Part shown: positions 40,811 through 44,842 of the stretch, piece by piece
Numbering within the stretch: the stretch's first letter is position 1
Layout: each line of letters begins with the position of its first letter
Origin: Porphyromonadaceae bacterium
Lineage (GTDB): Bacteria; Bacteroidota; Bacteroidia; Bacteroidales; Porphyromonadaceae
Reading direction: 5' to 3'
DNA length: 44,842 bases
Assembly: GCA_030528445.1 (NCBI GenBank)
Contig: JAUMYV010000005.1
Location: 1 to 44,842, forward strand
Program-made: the position numbers and the translations under genes
The notes under the pieces: generated by a model
Seen by the model: the letters and a program-made list of their open reading frames with translations, nothing else
What the model was told of the DNA's origin: nothing
The model's database searches: none

Positions 40811-41389
40811 ATGATACATCCAAGTGTCGTCGTGGAGCAGGGAGCAGTGGTCGCCGAGGACGCGACCATCTGGCACTTCTGCCACATTATGCCACAGGCG
40901 GAGATCGGCTCGGGCTGTAGCCTCGGGCAGAATGTCGTGATGATGCCAGGTTCTCGGCTCGGGCGAGGCTGCCGTGTGCAGAATAATGTGTCGCTATATA
41001 CGGGAGTTGTCTGTGAGGATGATGTATTTCTCGGCCCGAGCTGTGTCTTTACCAATGTGATCAATCCTCGTGCTTTCGTTAGTCGAAAGCACGAATACAA
41101 GTCAACTCTCGTACAGCAGGGAGCCAGTATCGGCGCGAATGCAACCGTCGTCTGTGGCGTGGCTATCGGAGCCTATGCGATGGTGGGTGCTGGAGCTGTC
41201 GTGACGAGAGATGTCCCAGACTATGCCCTCGTGTACGGATCGCCCGCGCGTCAGCATGGCTGGGTGAGTCGTCTAGGACATAAGCTCGAGCTAGACCCTG
41301 TAACCAAAGAGGCCTCCTGCCCCGAGAGTGGCGAGCGCTATCGCCTAGATCCCAAGACCTCTAGGCTGATACCCATGAGAGAAGACTAA
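40811..41389 (+). CDS. wbpD: WbpD/WlbB-like UDP-amino-sugar uronate N-acetyltransferase
   Basis: This 192-residue protein is a left-handed beta-helix acyltransferase with hexapeptide repeats throughout (IHPSVVVEQGAVVAEDATIW, then the HFCHIMPQAEIGSGCSLGQN and NNVSLYTGVVCEDDVFLGPS segments). These motifs and the KxEYKSTLVQQGASIGANAT loop fit enzymes that acetylate the 3-amino group of UDP-2-acetamido-3-amino-glucuronate. That sugar goes into O-antigen or, in Porphyromonas, the anionic LPS to which T9SS cargo is attached. The last ~30 residues form a CPESGERYRLD tail common in these enzymes. It follows porQ by 34 bases, a fitting neighbour. Confidence 0.85.
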   Translation: MIHPSVVVEQGAVVAEDATIWHFCHIMPQAEIGSGCSLGQNVVMMPGSRLGRGCRVQNNVSLYTGVVCEDDVFLGPSCVFTNVINPRAFVSRKHEYKSTLVQQGASIGANATVVCGVAIGAYAMVGAGAVVTRDVPDYALVYGSPARQHGWVSRLGHKLELDPVTKEASCPESGERYRLDPKTSRLIPMRED

Positions 41390-41404
41390 GACTCCATTAT
41401 TACA

Positions 41405-42025
41405 ATGTCGCAAGATACCTACTACACCATAGAGGCCGAGTCGGAGGGCGTGTATAGCCAGATGCGCAGCAAGTTTATCGCCTACGTCATCCCTGTCGAG
41501 ACCGAGGAACAAGCTCTAGCCGAGGTGGCGCGTGTGAGAGCTAAGTACTATGATGCGCGGCATGTCTGCTGGGCTTATCGTTTAGGCCCAGACGGCGAAC
41601 GCTATCGGTCGAATGACGACGGCGAACCCTCGGGTACAGCAGGCAAACCTATCCTTGGGCAGCTGGTCTCTGCCGATCTGACCAATATCATTGCCCTAGT
41701 GGTGCGCTACTTCGGGGGGATTAAGCTCGGGACGAGTGGGCTGATCGAGGCGTACCGCGAGGCGACTGTCGCTGCTCTAGCAGAGGCCACACGGCGTACC
41801 TGCATCATCGAACGCTCTCTTAGTGCTAGCTTCGGCTACGAATTGATGGGGGAGGTGATGCGAGCTGTCAAGGAGAGTGGGGCTAAGGTACTACTGCAAG
41901 ACTTCCGAGAGAGCTGTCGTCTAGAGCTAAGCTTGAGGGCTGATGATGCCCCAGCGCTTTTCGATCGTCTAGAAAGGCTCTATGGGGTACAGGTTCGGTG
42001 GCTAAGCGAAGAAGGCGCGCCGTAG
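41405..42025 (+). CDS. YigZ/IMPACT family protein (UPF0029)
   Basis: This 206-residue protein matches the YigZ family. The N-terminal UPF0029 domain contains SKFIAYVIPVETEEQALAEV, a CWAYRLGPDGERYRSNDDGEPSGTAGKPIL stretch (about residues 50-80, shown by its parts CWAYRLG and DDGEPSGTAGKPIL) and VVRYFGGIKLGTSGLIEAY. A small C-terminal domain of ferredoxin-like fold follows. Eukaryotic IMPACT relatives regulate translation through GCN1, while the bacterial role is not settled. It is the last gene of the twelve-gene plus-strand run and is followed by a strong terminator 38 bases after its stop. Confidence 0.9.
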   Translation: MSQDTYYTIEAESEGVYSQMRSKFIAYVIPVETEEQALAEVARVRAKYYDARHVCWAYRLGPDGERYRSNDDGEPSGTAGKPILGQLVSADLTNIIALVVRYFGGIKLGTSGLIEAYREATVAALAEATRRTCIIERSLSASFGYELMGEVMRAVKESGAKVLLQDFRESCRLELSLRADDAPALFDRLERLYGVQVRWLSEEGAP

Positions 42026-42062
42026 TGCGCAAATTGCTCCATCGGTTGGGGTTGGGAATTGC

Positions 42063-42103
42063 AAAAAGTGACTAAATCTAGAGATTTGGTCACTTTTTGT
42101 TTT
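42063..42103. terminator. Strong terminator at the end of the hpt-yigZ run
   Basis: The stem AAAAAGTGACTAAATC/GATTTGGTCACTTTTT (one G-T or mismatch position) has a TAGA loop and is followed by GTTTTT. It is A+T-rich and differs from the GGGGCTG family. The promoter box of the next gene begins at its edge. Confidence 0.88.
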
Positions 42104-42111
42104 TACCTTTG
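42104..42111 (+). promoter_or_regulatory. -7 box of the LRR gene
   Basis: TACCTTTG matches TAnnTTTG and lies 39 bases before the ATG at 42151. It directly abuts the preceding terminator. The nearest upstream TTTG (42085-42088, inside the hairpin) is only 15 bp away, so the upstream element is uncertain. Confidence 0.5.
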
Positions 42112-42150
42112 GCTTATTCGTCCAATAATTAACTCATCAAAGGTTCGACT

Positions 42151-44754
42151 ATGAAGAGAAAGTTACTCAACCTCTGTGGCGCATTAGCCCTCACAGTCTT
42201 ATTCGGTTTCTCGGCGCTCGCCCAAGGCCAGCCCGAGAGTCGCGTAAGGCTAAGCATTGCACCCAATGCCAAGCAAGTCAAGTTCGTCGTGCGTCTCTCC
42301 GAAGGTGCCAAGTCTGCTAACATCTCTTTTGGCCAAGGGGAGGATAATAGCCCCATTGCTTATAGACCCGAGGGCGATAATGGTATGGTGATTGACTATA
42401 CCTTCAAGAAGCCAAGTGCCGAGGAGCGACAGATCGTGCTCGATGCCTCCGAGCTGATGACCCTGCGCATCACCAAGGCGACCAAGCAGATCAATGGGAT
42501 TCTCGAGGTAATAGCTCCACGATTGGAGCATCTATTCGGCGACTATACGTCCCTAGAGGAGCATTCCTCTCTCGATTTGTCTAGAGCTCCACGACTCAAA
42601 TCGCTCAGCATGACCTACACGGGGCTAGAGCACGTGGTGCTACCCAAGACCAACACGCTAACCTCGGTGGCAATCTCGCCAACGCTCGCGGAGAAAACCT
42701 TCCTACAGACCATCAATGTAGAGGCGGCTCCTAAGCTCACTCAGCTGGCTATCGGCAACCATGCCCTGCCCGATACGCTTGACCTGCGCAATAACAAGGA
42801 GCTGCGTGTGCTAGGTGTAGCCGCTGGCCTAGATATGGGAGATAAGAAGCGTAAGAAGCTACGCGCTATCCTCGGCATCAAAGACCTGACGCTCGAGCGC
42901 TTCTACGGGCAGAATAATGAGCTAGGCTTCGATCAGCTCCCCAATAGACCCGAGGAAGTGCCTCTAGAGCAGTTCGTCTACAGCAATCAGCGCAATTACT
43001 TGCTCAATAAAAAATACATCCAAGGCCTTACGGTCAATCTAGCTCATCTCTATAAGGCCAAGGGGATACAGACCGCTATCTCGCTGACCAACTTCGAGTG
43101 GGTAATGGATGTCAAGAAGGGAGAGAAGACAGAGTACGTCCCCATCCCCAATGATAAAATCAAGCAGAAGGACGGCGTCTTTACTTTCGATGAATCGATT
43201 CTGATCGAGGGGAAGCGTAAGGTCTACTTCCGTATGTGGAATAGTGGCTATCCCGATGTAGGGCGCTATATCGCCAAGGAGAAGAGGTACAACCACAAGC
43301 TCGTTTCCTACGCCTTTACTCTAGAGAAGAAGATTTCTCACGTAGTCCTCGCTACTGCCGTCGGCGCTGGAGCCCCAATCAGCCTGCGTCTCGTCTCTCG
43401 TAGTGGCAAGGTCACGATCAAGGTCGGTTCGGAGCAGAAGGAGTACGAGGTAAGTACAGACCTACAGAAAGCTACTCCGCTCACGCTAAGATCGACAGAG
43501 GCCAACCCCGTCGTAGAGCTCGACGGAGAGCTCAGACTACTGGCCTGCTCGGACATTAGCCTAAAAAGCCTGGATTTGAGCAAGGCTAGATCTCTACAGG
43601 TGCTCGACTGCTCGCGCAGTGGCCTAGAGAGCCTAGACGCATCGGGCTGCGAAGACCTTGTCTACCTCTATGCGATGGATAATGAGCTGGAGACCGTAAC
43701 GCTAGGTCAGCTCCCCAAGCTACGCGAGCTCAACCTCTCGTTCAATAGTCTAACCTCGATCGACTTCTCTGGGCTACCACTCTTGACTAACTTGACCTAT
43801 GACAAGAATAAGGTCAAGCAGGCCGATTTCTCCCACAACCCCGAGCTGAGACAGCTCTACTGCAAGTCCAATGGTATCGAGAGCCTCAGCCTCAAGGGGC
43901 TAACGAACCTCACCGCTCTATCCTGCGAAAGCAATAAGATTAAGGAGCTAGACCTCACAGCTTGCACCAAGCTCGAGAAGCTCTACTGCAAAGGCAATAA
44001 GCTCACGGCGCTTGACCTCAAGGCCAATACTACCCTTGTGGAGCTCAACGCCTCGGCCAATGAGCTCAAGATGCTTGACCTCGGCGGGTTGACCGAACTC
44101 AAGGAGCTCTATTGCTGGACGAATCAGATCCAGAAGCTAGACCTGACACCCTGCAAGAAACTAGAGGTCGTGAGTGCTGGCGACAATCAGCTCACTGAGG
44201 TTAAGGCGATGGCTCTGCCCGTGCTCAATTCTTTGGCTTTGAGCTTCAATCAGCTCTCCGCGCTCTCGGTAGAGGGGTGTGCCGCGCTGATGGGTGTCGA
44301 TGTTTCGTTCAATAAGTTGTCGCTCGCCGCGGCGGATGCTTTCATCACCTCTCTGCCTATGCGCTCGGCCGATGAATCTGGGATTGTAATCTACTACAAC
44401 AAGCAGGAGTTCCCCGACAAGCCTGATCAGAATCAAATTACCCCAGAGCTTGCCTCTAAGGCCAAGGCCAAGCACTGGGTGATGAGGGATGGCGAGACGC
44501 CACTGCCTCTAGGCTTACATGAGGTGATGCAGCAGAAGCTGAGCGTCTTCCCGACTGTTGCCTCAGATTATGTGCAGATTAGAGGGGCCTACACGCGAGG
44601 AATGCTCTATCGCTTCGATGGGGTCGAGGCCTCTCGTCTCGTCGGAGAGCAGACGACGTGGAGCGTTGGCCATCTGCCAGAGGGTAGCTATCTGCTACGT
44701 CTGTGGCTCCCCAATGGCTCGGCGGAAACATTTCGCATAGAGCTCCGCCGATAA
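42151..44754 (+). CDS. Secreted leucine-rich-repeat protein with a type IX secretion C-terminal domain
   Basis: This 867-residue protein has a signal peptide (MKRKLLNLCGALALTVLFG start, cleavage near ALAQ, about residue 25). A long N-terminal region of beta character contains a first set of weak repeats. About ten regular LRR units of 21 residues follow (about residues 469-725, consensus LxxLxLxxNxLxxLDLSxxxx; for example LRELNLSFNSLTSIDFSGL). The last ~75 residues (from MQQKLSVFPTVASDYVQI to FRIELRR) look like a T9SS type A sorting domain, with the LPEGSYLLRL strand typical of it. It is likely exported, passed through the T9SS and fixed to the surface, in the manner of LRR adhesins such as InlJ. 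It lies near porQ, which fits but does not prove the route. Confidence 0.85.
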   Translation: MKRKLLNLCGALALTVLFGFSALAQGQPESRVRLSIAPNAKQVKFVVRLSEGAKSANISFGQGEDNSPIAYRPEGDNGMVIDYTFKKPSAEERQIVLDASELMTLRITKATKQINGILEVIAPRLEHLFGDYTSLEEHSSLDLSRAPRLKSLSMTYTGLEHVVLPKTNTLTSVAISPTLAEKTFLQTINVEAAPKLTQLAIGNHALPDTLDLRNNKELRVLGVAAGLDMGDKKRKKLRAILGIKDLTLERFYGQNNELGFDQLPNRPEEVPLEQFVYSNQRNYLLNKKYIQGLTVNLAHLYKAKGIQTAISLTNFEWVMDVKKGEKTEYVPIPNDKIKQKDGVFTFDESILIEGKRKVYFRMWNSGYPDVGRYIAKEKRYNHKLVSYAFTLEKKISHVVLATAVGAGAPISLRLVSRSGKVTIKVGSEQKEYEVSTDLQKATPLTLRSTEANPVVELDGELRLLACSDISLKSLDLSKARSLQVLDCSRSGLESLDASGCEDLVYLYAMDNELETVTLGQLPKLRELNLSFNSLTSIDFSGLPLLTNLTYDKNKVKQADFSHNPELRQLYCKSNGIESLSLKGLTNLTALSCESNKIKELDLTACTKLEKLYCKGNKLTALDLKANTTLVELNASANELKMLDLGGLTELKELYCWTNQIQKLDLTPCKKLEVVSAGDNQLTEVKAMALPVLNSLALSFNQLSALSVEGCAALMGVDVSFNKLSLAAADAFITSLPMRSADESGIVIYYNKQEFPDKPDQNQITPELASKAKAKHWVMRDGETPLPLGLHEVMQQKLSVFPTVASDYVQIRGAYTRGMLYRFDGVEASRLVGEQTTWSVGHLPEGSYLLRLWLPNGSAETFRIELRR

Positions 44755-44842
44755 GTGAGAGCTTAACACCATGTAATATACATAACTAAAGGACGGTGTG
44801 TCATAATACGCAAACTGCTGTGTTACTTGCGACATTCGGCTT
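44755..44842. other. Right-edge stretch without a gene
   Basis: The final 88 bases hold no supported gene, promoter or clear terminator for the LRR gene; the sequence is cut by the window edge. Confidence 0.5.

Overview
The window reads as chromosomal DNA of a Bacteroidales bacterium, most likely Porphyromonas or a close relative. The grounds are a SusC/SusD outer-membrane import pair, a PorQ type IX secretion (T9SS) subunit, a secreted leucine-rich-repeat protein with a T9SS-like C-terminal domain, Bacteroidetes-type promoters (TTG, about 19-21 bp, TAnnTTTG) and few strong Shine-Dalgarno sites. Base composition is near 50% G+C, with visibly A+T-rich intergenic stretches and an A+T-richer TPR gene. 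The species is inferred; no rRNA is present.

Layout. 1-2330: a nitroreductase, a YjdM/PhnA zinc-ribbon protein, a ComB-like phosphatase and tRNA-Thr(CGT). 2379-5477: valS and a small conserved acidic protein on the minus strand. 5478-6442: a 965-bp gene-free stretch holding two dispersed repeats. 6443-10491: an LtaS-like membrane sulfatase-fold enzyme and a TPR-repeat protein. 10570-19364: a minus-strand block with rbfA, a giant tamB, an exported Fe-type superoxide dismutase, a holin-like membrane protein, a YtxH protein, rpsU and the rpsF-rpsR-rplI operon. 19740-20216: a hotdog thioesterase. 20431-27878: a minus-strand import locus made of SusC, SusD, an HExxH lipoprotein and a DUF4302 lipoprotein. 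27879-29219: 1.3 kb without genes, holding the import-locus leader and a second copy of the ~400-bp repeat. 29220-30323: ychF. 30525-42025: twelve closely packed plus-strand genes (hpt, adk, obgE, two DUF5723-like barrels, a deacetylase-like protein, a glycosyltransferase, DAHP synthase/chorismate mutase, a folK-like gene, porQ, a wbpD-like acetyltransferase and a YigZ-family gene). The run begins at a promoter near 30486 and ends at a strong terminator at 42063-42103. 42151-44754: the secreted LRR protein.

How the genes fit together. The twelve-gene run mixes nucleotide and GTPase housekeeping with envelope functions. PorQ is a subunit of the T9SS attachment complex. The WbpD-like enzyme next to it probably supplies an acetamido-uronate of the kind used in surface polysaccharide, and the LRR protein just downstream looks like a T9SS cargo. 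The SusCD locus is a dedicated nutrient importer with two accessory lipoproteins; its substrate cannot be read from sequence.

The least explained material is non-coding: a ~400-bp element at 5951-6356 and 28663-29071 with a shared nested hairpin, a ~55-bp repeat at about 5832-5885 and 20225-20276, and a family of look-alike terminator hairpins, one of which lies between divergent genes where no known transcript should end.
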